Source of the DNA: Henricia sp. BOLD:AAB3569 | Taxonomy: Eukaryota > Echinodermata > Asteroidea > Spinulosida > Echinasteridae | NCBI GenBank assembly: GCA_037783545.1 | Contig: JBBELK010000303.1 | Coordinates: forward strand, 434,001-498,000 | Direction of reading: 5' to 3' | DNA length: 64,000 nt | Shown here: piece after piece, positions 33,598 to 46,553 of the stretch | How the letters are laid out: every line of letters begins with the position of its first letter | How positions within the stretch are numbered: position 1 is the stretch's first letter | Made by a program: the position numbers and the translations under genes | Notes under the pieces: generated by a model | The model's database searches: none | What the model was told of the DNA's origin: nothing | The model's input: only the letters and a program-made list of their open reading frames with translations

Positions 33598-34922
33598 TTT
33601 TTTAAATTTTTTTTTATTAAACTTTATTTCAAGAGGGTGACCCTTACAGCTAAAAAGCTGACTTTAAAGGGGCCCTCAAATACATATACACATAAAACAA
33701 TAAACATTACACATTTATATTGCACACCTATAGTTTTGAGAACCAAACATATCAAAGACAGAAACAGACACACAAACAAGATACAAGTAACAAACAACAC
33801 ACAAGTTGAACTTTACACCCCTCAGGAGCAGCTAATAGCATAAAACAACACTTGAAAGACAATCAACAATAATTATTGATCATCCCTCAAGTATTGTTTT
33901 AGTTTGGCTTTAAATGTGATGTACGAAGAAGCATTGCGAATGTCAGATGGAAGTGAATTAAGAAAACTAGGTCCCTTGTAACAAAAGCTGTTCCTGAGGG
34001 ATTCAGTCCGAACTCTTGGCAAGATGAAGTGGCCTTGAGATTGTGACCTTGTAGTCATATTTCTACTGGGGGCTCTGGAAAAATATCGAGACAAATAGAC
34101 CGGGGCGTTGTCAGTGGTAGACCTGTAGGCTAGACAGCCAAGTTGAAATTGAATTCGACTTCGGACAGTGTGTTGTTTAAGTAAATTTATAAGTTGGTTA
34201 TGAGATGTTAATGGATGGGATTTGGTAATAATACGAAATGCTTTATTCTGTAATACCTGAATGCGTTGAATATTTGTGACTGACCTTTGCCCCCATACAC
34301 TACAGCAATAATCAATATGCGGTAATACAATGGCATTGTAAAGAAGAGTAGCTGTACGCATATCAATAAATTTACGAACTCGAGCCAAAACAAAGTTGGA
34401 AAATCCAAGTTTGGAACGGAGAGCATTTACATGAGGTACCCACGTTAGCCTATCATCGACAATTATTCCCAAATGTTTATGTTTATTTACCTGTGTAATA
34501 GATTGGTCATTAACAACAAGTTCCAAGTCTGCATTATTCTTGAGTCTGTTAGGAGTACCAATAAGCATTGATATTGTTTTATCTGTGTTGATGATAACCT
34601 TATTTTTAGACAGCCATTTCTGTAATGATTGCAAATCCTGGTTTAGTGTATCATTGATTACCCTTAAAGAGGAATCTGAAAAATACATAATCGTATCGTC
34701 AGCATACATGTCAATGCTTGAATTTAGTACAGATGATGGAAGATCATTTATAAAAAATAACAAACAAAAGAGGCCCAATGATTGATCCTTGCGGTATTCC
34801 CATTTGTACTGATTTTGAGAATGAGATATTTGATTGGATGGACACACGTTGAGATATGTTACTAATAAACGACGAAATAAGTTGAACCGAGGCAGGGGAA
34901 AGGGAATATTTGGATAACTTGC
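33598..34922 (-). mobile_element. 5'-truncated LINE inserted into the G-rich minisatellite
   Basis: The flanks rejoin cleanly. Left sequence GGGCCAGCGTCAGG and right sequence TGGAGTCATGCCGTGG are contiguous in an intact array copy near 33330-33355. The inserted DNA reads as a reverse transcriptase on the minus strand and ends on the left in a poly-T run (33596-33617), i.e. a 3' A-rich tail. The 5' end stops inside the RT, as in normal LINE target-primed truncation. No clear target duplication could be read. Confidence 0.85.
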
Positions 34923-34934
34923 GGATGGAGTCAT
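33873..34934 (-). pseudogene. LINE reverse transcriptase C-terminal half
   Basis: A 353-codon minus-strand frame carries FINDLPSSV, the catalytic YADDT (YADD box), LSKNKVIINTDKTISMLIG, HLGIIVDDRLTW (thumb-like) and PHIDYCCSVWG, followed by a C-terminal region ending TFKAKLKQYLRDDQ. The preceding motif B, GIPQGSIIGPLLFVIF, lies in another frame (34744-35043), so there is one frameshift near 34.76 kb. The pattern fits the CR1/L2/Rex1 group of LINEs, whose enzyme copies its RNA into a nicked genomic target. The endonuclease and N-terminal RT are absent by truncation. It is long and fairly open, so a fairly recent insertion is likely. Confidence 0.85.
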
Positions 34935-35025
34935 GCCGTGGTCGATGTCGCACCGGGGTTGGGGTCGGGGTCAGGCTGGAGTCTGGGTCGGGTCGGAGTC
35001 GGGCTGGGGTTGAGGTCTGGCAAGT
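34923..35025 (+). repeat. G-rich minisatellite (right part)
   Basis: It continues the 32879-33597 array with GTCATGCCGTGGTCGATG and GGGTCGGGGTCAGGCTGGAG, then fades near 35025. Confidence 0.85.
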
Positions 35026-35029
35026 CAAC

Positions 35030-36110
35030 ATTACTGCAGACATACTGTCATGTGGTATTACATAATCACACCGAATTTGAAAAACAATATATAATTTCTT
35101 TTCGATGTAAACCCTGTTGTGTTAAAATTCTTTGGGATTAAAGTGGCTATAAAATAAAGTCTTTCTTTTTCTGATCTGTGTCAGTTTTTCTGTTGCATGC
35201 GTTATCCCATGTGGAGGTGATCGCAAAAACGGCGGACCCACTCATTATTGAACAGTTATTGCAGATAAGCACTCCGTTACTTAACACAAGTTACGACAAT
35301 GGCCAGAAAACAATTTTTCAGTGTGTAAAAGTGAACATATTGACAAAAGTGCAACTTCTCTTTTGGCGCAAAATTTCATAAAATGCAAACGGTGTATACC
35401 GGCCAAAAGAATCCAGTCGTTGTGTGCGTAGGACATCGGTGCACACATTGCTTTTTGAATGACAAGAATCAATCAAATAGTTCTTGAGTTACATCAAAGA
35501 GTATTAGACGGGAACTAGCTTTTTCTGTTGGGTGTATTTTGTCACCCATTTTCTTTTCCTATCACAGTTTTATACATTATTGGAAAGATGAAACCCTACC
35601 TCACGGGGATATCGTCAAACCCAAACTCAATTAAGTTTACCCAACTTGTTCCCAAAGGTTTATACTTATTACATTTTACTTTTAACAATTATTGTTACAG
35701 GTGAAAGGTTACACGGTAATTGACAGCAGGGGCCGTGAAAGTGTGCATCAATGTGATGAAAACAACTGGCGCAGATGAGAGGATGGACTGTCTATGCAAT
35801 GTGAAATTGAAGCACTCAAGGAAAAAACAATGAGTTATTTCATGTAGAGTTACACATAGACACAAATATATTAAATTATGTTCATTGAGTATTAAACACA
35901 ATATTTAATTTTACTTCAAAGATCTGTGCATTACCCTTTTTATTATTGCAAATATATACAAATATGTATTATAGCTTTGAACACAAATGACTGTGTAAAT
36001 GTAAAGTACATAATGTTATAGGCCTAGTGTGATAATGTAATAATGTAATAATGCAATAGTGTAATGGAGTAATGATAACATGGTATAATGACGTAATTCC
36101 ATTTGCATAT
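35030..36110. other. Unassigned AT-rich stretch
   Basis: No gene can be supported. From about 36025 there is a short run of ATAATGTAATA-type repeats. Confidence 0.5.
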
Positions 36111-39100
36111 CTTGCACCTTAATTCATCAAAATACACCAAAACTCCCCAGAAACCCGAGACACCAATGTTTCAAAATCACACAATATCTATAACAGACAC
36201 AAATATAGTATGCCCTTAAGACTTCCAAGACACACCCAAATACCCAAGACACCAAATCACTATGCAACATTAATACACACAATACCCGAGACACCCCAAT
36301 ACATCCCAAGACACCCAATTACGTATCAAGATACTTACGACAACCAAGACACCCAAATACCCTCTGGACTTTAAATGCACCCAGTATACCCATAGCACCC
36401 GAGACAGCCAAAAACTTTCCAGGATTTGTATTAATGCCATTACTCTACATCGTATAACGGTCTTATGGTAAATAATGTATGATTTATACTAAAATTGTGT
36501 ATAATATGTTTGACATGGTAATCGTAATTGTACCACATTGGTTTATATAATTGTACCCCATTGTCTTTCAACAAAATTGTGTATCTTATACCATATTTCA
36601 ACAAACAAACTCCAAACATGGAGGGAGGAACAACCCTCATGCTTCGAGAAACCCAAGACAATCAAATAACCCCAAGACACATGCCACCCCCAAAATATCC
36701 TAGACATTCTTCATCCCAAGATACAGAAGAAATGTACTTACAACACTTAAAACACCGAAAAATGCACATTCACACAGATACACCAAAAGCCCAAAGCACC
36801 ACTACGCCCAAAACACCTAATACACAAAGACACCTAAGACGACCAAAACGCCTAGGATCCCAAGATTCCCAAAGACGTAACAATTTACCTAACACACCAA
36901 ATAATCTCAATACACCCAAAGTGCAATGCACCTAAGATACCCATAACACCCAAGACTTCCAATCAAGACACCCTGAGACGCTAAATAAAATCCGAAAATT
37001 TGTACCATTGCTATGTACTGTATACCTAAAAAACTGTTGTAAATTGTTTATTATACGAGGGTTTCGTATAAATATACGTACATACGTGTGTTTCGTATTT
37101 TGTGTCTAAATCCTTTCAAGGAAGCAGGCCAAGCAGAAAGGAGGAGGACCGAGGGGGCAAAACGGGCCAAAAATACGCAAAGCAGGTCAAAAAGTCAAGC
37201 AGACCAAACAGGCCGAAAAAAACACAGGCAAGTAAGGCCAAGGAGGCCTTAGATACATCTAGACAACTGAAAATACCCAAAGACACCCAGTCGTCCAAAA
37301 CAACAATAAACCCAAGACATCTAACGACATACCAATTTACCCAAGACACCGAATACTCCCAATACACCCAAGTTCAATGCACCAAGATACCCATAACACC
37401 CAAGACTTCCGAGACACCCTGATACACTCGAAAATCCGAAGACGTGTACCATTGTTATGTACTATATACCTAAAAAGCTTTGTAAATTGTGTATTATTTG
37501 TACATGTAGTAGGTTTCTTATCAATGTTAAAATAGCAGTGTTAAAATTGTGTAAATTTCTTATCGCAAAACGTATGTACGTCGGTTTCGTGTTGTATTTT
37601 TAAATCCTCTCAAAGAAGCAGGCCAAGCAGACAGGCGGAGGAAGGCCAAGGGGGCAAAACAGGTCAATAAGTCAAGAAGAACAAACATGCTGAAACGAAC
37701 AAGGAGGTAAGTAAGGCCAATGGAGCCCAACAAATATCTGCCAGGTAAGTGACGTCATAATGTTAATGGGTCTGATATTTGTAGACAAAAGTACTCCTTC
37801 ACAAGGGCAAGATGTGGCAAAACAATAAAGAGACCAGCACCAGTACACACAAACTCTCAAGACATACCACAATACCCGAGACATTTAATGCACGTACGAC
37901 CTCCGAGACACCAAAACCACTAAACACACGACACAAGACACAAGACACCCCAAATACCCGATACATACACCATACGCACCAAAATGACCCCCAAAATATA
38001 AAACATTTTGAGATACCTAAAACACCCAAGATACCAAAAACACCAGAACACTCCTACCATGCAATGACATATTGAGGAACCCAGTGCACTTCATACGATC
38101 CAAGACACTTAATATATGCAATACACGCACAGAGATGCCACGACATCTACACTGTAAAACATTACCGTATTTTTTAAAGGTAGAAAAGCGCCCGTAAATA
38201 TTTTTTTTAAAGTCGAATCTATCAAAATCCTTTCACAATGCATTGCGGATTGCGCGTAAATGAAAATATTTCCCTTGTAAAGAGGGTGATTTTCCTCTAT
38301 TTTCAGTTCTGATATTTGTAATTGAGTTTTTGCTTGGAAAATATGCAAAATTGACAGTTGGGTACAAGTTAAAGGAGCGTCACGAGATCAAATTTATTTC
38401 CCCATACGTTTACCGGGCTCACCTTGTGGGTCCCGAGATTTTAATATCATAACATCTGTCATATTATTCTCGATACGAATCTGAAAGTCCCGCGCATCTA
38501 GGCCACATATTTCCAAGGATATTGTCGAAAAACCGCCACAGTTTTGTGAAATAATTTATCGAGAGTGGACGTGATCGACAGCAGGCTTGTTGAACACCTA
38601 AAACACCCAAGACATTAACAAAGTTCAAACAGTTAAAAATCCCAAACACCCCGAAACACTGCCAAAAATCCCCAAATACCAAAGACACTCATCCAAAACA
38701 CCACAAGGCAGCCTAATACACCCACATGTCAAGATCACAAGACATCAAATAGTATTCCAAATACATGTACACAGGACGCGGAGTACATGTAAACACAAAA
38801 CACCAAAGACTCTAGACACCCAGTACACCGTAAAAACACATGATACACTCGAGACTTCCGAGACACCCTAAGATATTCCAAGACCTAAGACACAAAAGAC
38901 ACCCAATACACTCAATACGCCCAAAACTCCGAAAGAAATTATAGAACTCTCAAGATAATAGAATGGCAAATACATCATAGACAAACAAGACTCAATACTA
39001 AAAAAAACACCAAACAAAAACCCAAGCAGCTCTACAACGCACAAGACACTAAAGACACCAATACACCCAAGGACCTGACAATACACGTCAGACATCCAAG

Positions 39101-39279
39101 ACTCCCAGTCACGACTACCAAAACACCTGAGACATTAAATAAACCCTATACACAAGACTTGAAAATGTCAAGACATCCCAAACACTCAAAACACCAAATT
39201 TTCCCAAAACACCCGATACATCTCAAGACACCTGATGACATTCTGAGACATCCATAACACCCAATTTACGTAATTCTCT

Positions 39280-40380
39280 CGACATGCTCAAGACAGTCCA
39301 AAACACCCCAAATACTAATCCCAAGATTAACACTCCAAACACCTTACACCAAAGACCTCAAGACACCCAACGAAATGCCAATATATATATAAGACACCGA
39401 ATACAACCAAGATGCCCAATACATCTGATAAACTCAATCCATCTCATGACACGTAAGACACCCAAGACATACTCCAAAGAACCCCAAACACCCAACATAA
39501 TCCCCAAAATATTCAAGACACCCATTCAAGACGCTACAAGCAATCCAAGACACAAAGCAATATACCAAAATACACAGGACACCAAATACATGTAAACCCA
39601 AAACACCAAAGACTTCACCAAAAACACACGATGCACTCAAGACTGCCAAGACACTCCAAGTCATTCCAAGACTAAATACACAAAAGATACCCATTACGCC
39701 AAAAACACTCGGTACTCCCAAGACTCCAAAATAAATAATAAAACTCACAAGATATCGAATACACTAAAGACTTCCAAAACATTTTTAAACAAAACATTTT
39801 TAAATTCCAAGACGTCTAAGGCGCCAGTACACGTACACCGAAGACGTCCAATCCCAAAACGCCTAAGATAACTGACTCAATACCCAAAACATCTAAACAA
39901 AAACAAAACAAGACCCAGACACCTAAGACACTTAAGACATCAAACACTTAGTACCATCTAACCACTCCAGAACGACCAAAGCTTAGGACCCAAAAGACAC
40001 CCAACAAAAACCCAAGACGCCCTAGAACGCGCAAGACACTAGGGTACCAATACACCCAGGCAGCTGGCATGACACGTTAGACTCCCAAGAATCTCAAGAC
40101 AACCAGTAAAAACTCCCAAGACATCAAAGAAACAGAAGAAACCCCACACGCAAGACTAACAAATCTTAAGATATCACAAACACTAAAAACACCAAAATCT
40201 CTTAGAACACCCAACAAATTTCAAGACATCCAAGAACATCTACGACACCTAAGACACACCTAGCAGTACTTAAGACTCCCACACACCCCAAAACACCGAA
40301 CTGCCAAGAATCCACAAAATACCCAAGACAGCCATTCAAGACACCACAAGGCATCCCAAGACACCCACAGTATATGCTAA
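39280..40380 (+). repeat. Segmental duplication block A within the satellite (empty-site copy)
   Basis: This block matches 43788-46550 in order and detail once the mariner-like element at 43839-45579 is removed. Examples are CTCCAAACACCTTACACC, AAATGCCAATATATATATAA, GGCGCCAGTACACGTACA and CACTAGGGTACCAATACACC. It preserves the uninterrupted target site at about 39381-39390. A shorter third copy is at 43157-43400. Confidence 0.85.
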
Positions 40381-40777
40381 ATACACAGGACACCGAGTAC
40401 ATGTTTAATAACCCAAAACACCAAAGACTCCAGACATCCAGTACACCAAAAAAAACACGATACACTCAAGACTCCCAAGCCAATCGGAGATATTCCAATA
40501 CCTAGGACACCAAAGATACCCAATGCGCCCAAGATACTCGGTACTCACAAGACTCCGAAGGAAATCCCAATGCTTCCAAGATATCAAAACGTCAAAGACA
40601 TCCAAGACAAACAAGACCAAACCCAGAACACCAATATACCAACTACGCCCACGACACTCAAAATACCAAATACATCCAATACACTGTAGACTTCCAAAAC
40701 TCTCAAGTGTCCAAGACGCTAGTACACGTTTATCAAGGACGTCCAACACCAAATGATCCCAAGATAACAGACCCAAG

Positions 40778-41061
40778 TTGTTGTTGTTGTATATTTTATG
40801 GCATCTTCGGCAACTAAGGCCCTTTATGCCATCAACTATACGGTTTTAGCTTTAACTATACTATATTCTCAACTTGAGATGACGAAGAAGGAGTTGCAGT
40901 TTTAGAAGTGGGAGGAAAACCCCCAGAGAAATGCCCCAGGGGAAAACCCACGCGGTCAAGTAGGGACTGCAAACCCAATCCACATACACGCCCCGAATTC
41001 GAACCCGGGACCCCAGAGGTGAAAGGCGAGGAAAGAACCCGTACGCCAACCCGACCGCCCC
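40778..41061 (-). mobile_element. tRNA-derived SINE inserted in the satellite, with 12-bp target duplication
   Basis: It runs on the minus strand from an A-box-like TGGCGTACGGG through a B box carrying one change (GGTTCGAATTC) to an (AAC)n tail, seen here as TTGTTGTTGTTG. The exact duplication AACAGACCCAAG flanks it (40766-40777 and 41062-41073), and the duplicated sequence is itself satellite. Length is 284 bp, with A-box, B-box, GTGGGTTTTCCCC-like core and tail all present. Confidence 0.93.
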
Positions 41062-42066
41062 AACAGACCCAAGAGCCAAAACATTTCTTTAAAAAGAACC
41101 TAAGACCACCGACACCTAAGCCACATAACACATCAAATTCACCCAATACACGTATGACCTAAAAAAAAAAAATATCCAAGACTCCCTAGAACGCCCTAGA
41201 ACGCACAAAACACTGAAGACAAAAATGCATCGAAGGACCTAGGAAGGCACGTTACACACCCAAAACTCCCAGTCAAGACTTCCAAAACACCCAAGACTCA
41301 AAATACCAAAGTCTCCCAAAACACCCAGGACATCCCACGACACCTCATACACCCGGGAAACACCCGATATACGAAAGTCTTCTGAAATGTTCAATGCAGT
41401 CCAAAACACCCAAAATACGTTACACACCCAAAACTCCCAGTCAAGACTTCCAAAACACCCAAGACTCAAAATACCAAAGTCTCCCAAAACACCCAGGACA
41501 TCCCACGACACCTCATACACCCGGGAAACACCCGATATACGAAAGTCTTCTGAAATGTTCAAGGCAGTCCAAAACACCCAAAATACGTACTCCCAAGATA
41601 CCCGAGATACTTTAAACCATCACACCAAAGACCCCATTGAAATGCCTAGATATTTAAGACATCAAATACAACCAAGATGCGCAATACAATCGATAAACTC
41701 AACCCATCCCACGACAACTAAGACACTCAAGACAAACACACTTAAAACTCCCAAACACCCATGAACACCCAACTGTCAAAAATGTAAAAAATACCAGACA
41801 CCCGTCCAAGATACCACAAACATTCCAAGACACCCAACAATATGCCAAGATACACAGAACACCGAGTACATGTAAACCCAAAACACCAAAAACTCTAGGC
41901 ATCTAGTAGACAAAAACACGATACACTAAAGACTCCCAAGACACCCCAAGACATTCCAAGACCTAAGATACCAAAGATACCCAAAACACTCGGTACTCCC
42001 AAGACTCCGAAAACAAAATCCCCAAGATACAAAAACGGCAAAGACATCCAAGACAAACAAGATTAA

Positions 42067-43157
42067 AGGGACACACCGGCTTACTGTTTACATAATGTAG
42101 CAATCTAGCATCCTTGACAATAATATTTCGATGGTCGTTGTGAAAACAAATATCAAAATGTCACGTAATTAACTAGAAATGTTTAAAATTAACGAAAGAA
42201 ACAATTGTTGGCCTATACGCTTTACCAGCCGTCGCGATGTATTATGTATCATTGTGTTTGTAAATAAAGGTGGCGTTCCTATTTGGAGCTTGTTTTGGGG
42301 GTTAAAACTAAGGTTTTTAGTTTTTATGTTAATGCAAATATGCATATTCATGACCAAGATCACGATGTCACAAGAGGCAAACACATGAAAATTACATTCA
42401 ACTGTGCACAAAAGATTCCCCCCTTTTCTTAAACGTCCTGGAACCTTTGTAATCCATGACTGTTTGAGTTTGTTCTACATGCTTCCTGCTGTTGTAAGCC
42501 ATGATAAATCTGGGGGGGGGGGGGGGGTGTGGGGGGGGGGGGGGGGAACCGCAGCAATTTGCCACAAGTCGAACTCGAAGTCTTGTTTTTTCTTAACTTT
42601 TTCCTTCTGTCTTCCTTGCGTGATGCACTCCAAACAGCGCCCTCTGTCTGTGCTTTATTGCAATGAAATCTTCAAAGTTGAAAATAAGCTACCTTTTATC
42701 GATTTTACATCTAAACGAACAATAGCATGTCTTGTTGAACAAGTAATCCATCATATGAAGCAAAGATTAGGCAAAACGTTGTTTAGCATCGATTCCTTGC
42801 TTTCCCTGACTCATCACACCTTGCATGATCACTCAGGTCAGCGCTGACTCGAGGAAGCACATCGAACGCAACGTTTTGCTGTCTTTAGCGCCCTCAATAG
42901 GCGTATGCTGTTTTTTTCTTCGGATATTATTTATCGCCGCGAACGCGAAGTGAAGACACGAAAATCTGAGAAAAATTCTCTCGTCCATATCAACACCCAG
43001 AAACCCTTCTTATGAAATATGTTGGCAGATTTGTGTGTACATATTGGAAAATACGGTATGCACATATAGTGTTCGTAGGACATTATTTTCCAACAAGAAG
43101 AGAAACCAACCGCGAATGACAAAAACCAACTTGCACTTCGCGCTGGTTTCTGCGGCT
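42067..43157 (+). mobile_element. TTAA-family element, left part, with extra insertion
   Basis: It starts AGGGACACACCGGCTTACTG after TTAA (42063-42066) and follows the sequence of 59892-60729, except for about 480 extra bases (about 42290-42770). These include a near-uninterrupted poly-G run (42513-42546). It stops abruptly at CTGGTTTCTGCGGCTAAA, where satellite resumes. The right-hand terminus of the family reappears only at 46554-47170. Confidence 0.8.
42513..42546 (+). repeat. Poly-G tract
   Basis: A run of 14 G, then TGT, then about 17 G. It is likely length-variable and prone to sequencing error. Confidence 0.9.
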
Positions 43158-43838
43158 AAAGCACCCACTAAAATGCCAATATATATAAGACACCGAATAC
43201 AACCAAGATGCCCAATACATCCGATAAACTTAATCCATCCCATGACACGTAAGACACCCAAGACATACTCCAAAGCACCCCAAACACCCAACATAATCCC
43301 TAACATATTCAAGACACCCATTCAAGACGCCACAAGCAATCCAAGACACAAAGCAAAATACCAAGATACACAGGACACCAAATACATGTAAACCCAAAAT
43401 ACTTTAAACCGTCACACCAAAGACCCCAAGACCCCGATGAAATGCATAGATATTTAAGACATCAAATACAACCAAGATGCGCAATACAACCGATAAACTC
43501 AACCCATCCCACGACAACTAAGAAACTCAAGACAAACACTTAACACTCCCAAACACCAATAAACACCCAACTGTCAAAAATCTCCCAAAATACCAGACAC
43601 CCATCTAAGATACCACAAACATTCCAAGACACCCAACAATATGCCAAGATACACAGAACACCGAGTACATGTAAACCCAAAACACCACAGACTCTAGGCA
43701 TCTAGTACACAAAAACACGATACACTAAAGACTCCCAAGACATTCCAAGACCTAAGATACCAATACACCCAAAACACTCGGTACTCCAAACACCTTACAC
43801 CAAAGACCCCAAGACACCCAACAAAATGCCAATATATA
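43158..43838 (+). repeat. CCAAGACAC-type satellite, middle block
   Basis: The satellite resumes after the TTAA element. The part 43158-43400 is another copy of the 39370-39600 sequence (AAATGCCAATATATATAAGA, CACATTCAAGACACCCA-like). The rest parallels 41600-41990. It ends at the mariner-like insertion. Confidence 0.85.
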
Positions 43839-45579
43839 CAGGGTGTCTCTATAAAAAGTATACCCATTTTAAAATTCAAATTATCGCAAAACTACACAAT
43901 ATTTCAGAAAAAGAAAAATACCTGTGGAAAGCTTGGAATGTCCTCTGTCCATTGGTATGAGGTTCATTATGTCACTGTCATGGATGACTGAACAAACAAT
44001 ACAGTTATGAAAGGTGTCGAAATCAGCACTGTGACAAGTTTGTACTAGTGGTGACCGGACAATGAATGAAGAAACAACACAATTTTTCTGACCTTTCCTT
44101 TAATTGTGGTATTTACATGTAGGCTACCCGACACATTTAGGGTGCTGTACCCTCCACATGCCCACCATTTCTGACGATGCACAGTTGGCATCTTACTCTT
44201 ACTGCTCGCCTTATCATCCCATGATCTTGGCGGAGATGATTCACTTCATCCACTAACCGGGCTCTTAACTCCTGAATGTTAGCTGGGGGTGTGGTGAACA
44301 CTTTGCCTTTTAAGTGACACCACAGGAAGAAGTCGCATGGTGTCAAGTCTGGTGATCTTGCAGGCCATTCAACTAGGTGGAATAATGCAATCACCCGGTT
44401 ACCAAAAAGCTCTGCTAGACGATTCCTCACAGCAATAAGTCTGTGTGCAGGGGCTCCATCCTGAGCCCACCACACCCGTCTGAAGTCTCCACGTCGCTGT
44501 CTATGGAAGATCTGATCCATCTCTGGTACCACAAAGTCATTGATCATATTCAGGTATGCCTGTCCGTTCAAATTTCCTTCAAAGAAATGATCCATTACAA
44601 CAAAGTCCAATCCACACATTAACTTTCTCCCTACTCATGTTCACGTCATAAGAAAAACCCGGTGGATGATGCAGTTCAGCGTACATGTGCTCGTTATGAA
44701 AATTCACTTTCCCATTCATGGAAAAGGCTGCCTCATCTCCGATACTAAGGAACTGAAGAAACTGTGGATCTCTGTGACATTAATCCACAAACCATTGTGA
44801 AAAGGCAAGTCGTCTGGCAAGGTCAGCTGGTAGGAGTTGATGTTGAACATGGATGTGATAAGGATGGAGATGCAAATCCAGACGTGTGATCCTGTTGAAG
44901 GTAGCACGAGGTAATCCTGTATCATTCCTCCTGGTGCTTAGCGTTGGGTTACCTTCGATCGCCTCTCTAACCACGTTGATATGTTCCTCTGACCTTCCAG
45001 TTCGTCTGTGCCCAGAATGTCCTTTGTTACGGTTTAAGCTTGTCCCGTGTTCTTCATACTTTCTCACATTTTTCCAAATAGTCATTTTGGTTGGCACTTG
45101 CCTCTCAGGAAAGTGGTCCCTAAAGGCATTTTGGACAGCAATGAAACTTCTTGTCTCATGGTATGTCTTGACAACAAATGTCCTCTGTTGAGTTGTGAGC
45201 TACACCATGTTTGCTGTTGGTATGAACTTTTTCTGTGGCATGCAACACTTTTGGTGCATCCAAGAATACTTACATATTAATGTGATGCATAAATGTACAT
45301 CCCTGACCTATGAAATCTTACGTAACAGCAAAGAAATTGTGAAGAACACCTGTCTGAGCTTTGTCATTCCAGAAAACAACTTGTCACAGTGCTGATTTCG
45401 ACACCTTTCATAACTGTATTGTTTGTTCAGTCATCCATGACAGTGACATAATGAACCTCATACCAATGGACAGAGGACATTCCAAGCTTTCTACAGGTAT
45501 TTTTCTTTTTCTGAAATATTGTGTAGTTTTGCGATAATTTGAATTTTAAAATGGGTAAACTTTTTATAGAGACACCCTG
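43839..45579 (-). mobile_element. Mariner-like (DD41D) DNA transposon with ~200-bp terminal inverted repeats
   Basis: The element is 1741 bp, starting CAGGGTGTCTCTATAAAAAG and ending with CTTTTTATAGAGACACCCTG. The inverted repeats extend about 200 bp on each side (43839-44041 and 45379-45579). TA flanks both ends (43837-43838 and 45580-45581), the target used by Tc1/mariner elements. The sequence around the TA is intact and uninterrupted in the satellite copies at about 39385 and 43175. It encodes a damaged transposase on the minus strand. Confidence 0.95.
44137..45205 (-). pseudogene. Mariner-superfamily transposase (DD41D type), disabled
   Basis: The minus strand encodes an N-terminal helix-turn-helix region (45205 to about 44780) with TKMTIWKNVRKYEEHG, RRTGRSEEHI and a TLSTRRNDTGLPRATFNRI recognition helix region. 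The DDD catalytic domain follows. The first Asp lies in IGDEAAF (about 44730), the second in WWAQDGAPAH and the third in SPDLTPCDFFLW. There are 41 residues between the last two, hence DD41D, and the C-terminus is at 44137. The enzyme would cut and paste the element at TA. An in-frame stop follows FVD (about 44781) and a frameshift lies near 44600, so this copy cannot make the full protein. It fills the element between the inverted repeats. Confidence 0.88.
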
Positions 45580-46553
45580 TATAAGACACCGAAAACAACC
45601 AAGATGCCCAATACATCCGATAAACTCAATACATCCCATGCGACGTAAGACACCCAAGACATACTCCAAAGCACCCCAAACACCCAACATAATCCCTAAA
45701 ATATTCAAGACACCCATTCAAGACGCCACAAGCAATCCAAGACACAAAGCAAAATACCAGGATACACAGGACACCAAATACATGTAAACCCAAAACACCA
45801 AAGACTTTAAACATCCAGTAAACCAAAAACATACGATGCACTCAAGACTGCAAAGACATTTCAAGTCAATGCAAGACTAAATACACGAAAGATACCCATT
45901 ACGCCCAAAACACTCGGTATTCCTAAGACTCCAAAAGAAAAAATAAAACTCACAAGATATCCAACTCACTGAGGACGTCTAAGGCGCCAGTACACGTACA
46001 AGGAAGACGTCCAATCCCAAAACGACTAAGATAACTTGACTCAAGACCCAAAACATCTAAACAAAAACAAAACAAAACCCAAGACCCGGACACCTAAGAC
46101 TCTTAAGACATTAAACACTTAGTACCTTCTTACCATTCCAGAACGACCAAAGCTAGGACCCAAATGACACCCAACAAAACCCAAGACACCCTTGAACGCC
46201 CAAGACACTAGGGTACCAATACACCCAGGCAGCTGGCATGACACTCTAGACACCCAATAATCTCAAGACAACCAGTAAACAATCCCAAGACGTCAAAGAA
46301 ACAGAAAAAAACCCACACGCAAGACTAACAAATCTCAAGATATCCAGACACTCAAAACACCAAAATCTCTTAGAACACCCAAAACATTTCAAGACATCAC
46401 ATATACGACACCTAAGACACACCTAGCAGTACCGGTACTTAAGACTCCCACACACCCCAAAACACCGAACTGCCAAGAATCCCCAAAATACCCAAGACAG
46501 CCAATCAAGACACCACAAGGCATCCCAAGACACCCACAGTATGCTAAATATTG
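45580..46553 (+). repeat. CCAAGACAC-type satellite, right block (duplication block C)
   Basis: It continues the duplication matching 39385-40400, with the same order of unusual words such as GCCAGTACACGTACA and CTAGGGTACCAATACACC. It ends at TATGCTAAATA, where the TTAA element begins mid-sequence. Confidence 0.85.

Larger units (their letters stand above)
36115..42055 (+). repeat. A+C-rich nonamer satellite (CCAAGACAC-type), left block
   Basis: For almost 6 kb the plus strand is built from variants of CCAAGACAC / CCCAAGACACC, with very few G or T outside the motif. The complementary strand therefore reads GGTGTCTTG and opens long frames rich in Gly-Val-Leu, showing a 9-bp base period. Larger duplications are superposed: 36990-37260 with 37430-37730, a 168-bp tandem copy at 41250-41586, and ~1.1-kb blocks (see 39280-40380). 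Non-satellite gaps occur at about 36400-36620, 36990-37240, 37420-37790 and 38120-38590. Confidence 0.9.

Noticed and set aside
32860..33605. Long plus-strand reading frames rich in Gly, Arg, Val and Ser (up to 179 codons)
   Set aside because: They lie wholly in the G-rich minisatellite, are open in several frames at once because the repeat lacks stop codons, and show no domain.
42404..42847. 147-codon plus-strand frame spanning a poly-G run
   Set aside because: The frame depends on the exact length of homopolymers and lies within a TTAA element copy. No domain is visible.
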